Shown here piece by piece: positions 62,381-64,000 of a DNA stretch of 64,000 bases. A program made the translations under genes and the position numbers. This DNA is from Topomyia yanbarensis (Eukaryota > Arthropoda > Insecta > Diptera > Culicidae), in NCBI RefSeq assembly GCF_030247195.1, contig NC_080672.1, forward strand, positions 159,891,167 to 159,955,166, read 5' to 3'. The notes under the pieces are model-generated. The model had not been told where the DNA came from and searched no databases. It saw nothing but the letters and a program-made list of their open reading frames with translations. Position 1 is the stretch's first letter; the number at the start of each line of letters is the position of its first letter.

Positions 62381-64000
62381 TGCGTTTTTTTTTCATGCAA
62401 ACTTTTTTTCCCCCTTCAGAAATATCAAGTGCACGTAAATTAATTGTTTGTAAAATTATCTTCTTTTTTTTTTTGCTATCTTAGCTTTACTCTGATTTCC
62501 AAGAAATTACAAGAATTTAATTCTATTCCTTAGAATAACAGTCATAAATATTCCAGTTTATATTCAGTATTTTTCCATTTCCTATATTATTTGATTGGAG
62601 TTTCAGTATAACTCAAAATGTGTAAATACTGATTTGAGTGTAACCAGTGTAGCCGCTCATCCTATTTTTCCCGTAAACGGAAAGTTAAGGCGGATAGCCA
62701 AGTGCGATTTCTAATAGCCTGCTGCTCGCTGGTATTTAAATAAGTCAGCCTAGTCGCCCTTCCGTTTACTTGGCAACTGCTTTCGTAGAATAGAACGCAG
62801 ATCTGTCAGGACATTTTTTGCTTAGTAGGTTTATTTGTTCACAAATTAAGTTTGTTTCATTTAAATTTTGATGTTTTGTCTGATTCACTACATCCGTTCC
62901 CTGCCGTACTCTCTACGTCATTTCACTCCAGCCAAAAAGGGCAAGTTGCTGGCTAACGAGGGTATATTTACCAACACGGATGCGCTACTAGCCCTTCAAA
63001 TTTATCTAACTAATGAAATTGCCCATAAATCGCATCCGCAAATCGCATTTGTTCCCAGGGGCAATTAGCACAGGCGAGTTGAGTCAAACGTCAAATTGTT
63101 TAAATCGCCTGACAATGTTCGTCTGCCTTTTTTGACTGGGAATTTTCGACCACCTTTTTTTTTTGACTGGGATATAGAGTTCTATGCAAACAATGTAGTA
63201 TATACAGGTAGGGCTAAGACAGCACTTTGGCATTCGTAAGATGAATCTTACATGAGTGATGTGAGTGATATCAGAATAAATCGGCTTGCTTACGTCATAC
63301 CGCTCGTTCAGCTCCCATTCAATCGTGTGAACGCTAAGACGTCGACCCGTGGTGCTTCTGGATTGTTTACATATTTTTGGTTGCCAACATTAGCAAACCG
63401 TGTGTTCTGCCACACCTATATATACTGCATTGCTATGCAAACCATTTCACACACACACACTACTTGGGGTGTTTGTTTTCCTCCAGCTGTCATATGTAAA
63501 ACTGTCAGCTAATTTAAACATTTGAAATAACCCGCTAAAAATATTTATAATAGTGTAGAAACCGTTGAAACACTATATATATCGCTGTAGAATTTATTCC
63601 GGAGACTTACAATATTGGTTGGTCAGGTTCCATGACGAAAATAGTCCGACCGAAGAGCTATTTTTGATTTGTTTTCCTCCTATGACATGTCGAGGAAAAC
63701 AAAGTGTTGAACACACCAATACAGTTACCGATTGTAAAGTACTCTATAACTCACCGACCAAAGTTGTTGTTAGATGTAATAAGGATATTCCGCTCACTAT
63801 ACATTTCTGTAGTGCTTTGCTAAGATATTTTTTTTTAGTCATTAGTATGTCAGACCATGTATTACGGAGTGGTGATATCATGCGCGTATTACCCACAAAA
63901 AAATAACAAAGTAAGTCAGTTGTTTCTAAGCTATATTATATCGAAAACATTTCTCTACTGTTTCTATGGTATTCTCAAACAACTGGTTGGAACAGAAATC
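62381..64000. other. no gene recognised
   Basis: AT-rich sequence. A frame at 63565-63906 starts at TTG, not ATG, and has no recognised motif; 62868-63068 is likewise unassigned. No repeat boundary was found. Confidence 0.45.

Noticed and set aside
63565..63906. 113-codon frame as a gene
   Set aside because: It has no ATG at its start, no recognised motif and no splice or promoter support.

Overview
This is a stretch of insect nuclear DNA, most likely from a culicine (Aedes-type) mosquito. The evidence is split genes with short GT-AG introns, no operons, very AT-rich intergenic DNA, and a dense mixture of LOA, Jockey, CR1/L2-like, I-like and R1-like non-LTR retrotransposons, a Ty1/copia element, hAT-like and hairpin MITEs, a tRNA-type SINE and (TA)n arrays of 150-260 bp. 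The species assignment is an inference from transposon content. No database search was possible.

Host genes. Two multi-exon host genes can be assembled. The first is a small plus-strand gene at 10396-11611, which codes for a single-pass membrane protein whose C-terminal half resembles MXRA7. The second is a complete minus-strand equilibrative nucleoside transporter of the ENT4/PMAT type: seven coding exons from 59775 down to 50946, 657 codons plus stop, in phase throughout. Its 6.5-kb first intron holds a LOA retrotransposon. A few weaker candidate exons (9393, 17287, 23608, 28695, 58819) are listed with low confidence.

Layout. 1-4305: decayed LOA retrotransposon interrupted by a 2.35-kb giant hairpin with Transib-like termini and a 5-bp duplication. 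4306-9200: MITEs and a triplicated repeat with two (TA)n arrays. 9200-12490: the MXRA7-like gene. 12490-26600: four copies of one dispersed repeat family that carries an internal TATG/TG microsatellite; one copy contains a nearly intact CR1/L2-like retrotransposon inserted in that microsatellite. 26900-30690: (TA)n array and MITEs. 30690-35450: hAT-ended element stuffed with R1-like remains and other MITEs. 35460-42580: an ORF1 remnant hit by a RAG1-like (N-RAG-TP-type) DNA transposon, itself hit by a second CR1/L2-like retrotransposon. 43230-49500: Jockey remnant split by a Ty1/copia element whose two 399-bp LTRs look identical, with a (TA)n array at its 3' edge. 50946-59775: the ENT4-like gene. 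61300-62380: I-like retrotransposon remnant.

Main discovery. The 36132-42578 element has termini beginning CACGGTG, about 490-bp inverted repeats and a GCACT 5-bp target duplication. It carries a broken four-exon gene whose product shows RAG1-like N-terminal cysteine pairs and a RAG1/Transib-like D-D-E core. Together with the Transib-like hairpin at 136-2483 and two CGGCG-CACAGTGG junctions (26953 and 23907), the window holds several separate traces of RAG/Transib-type transposition.
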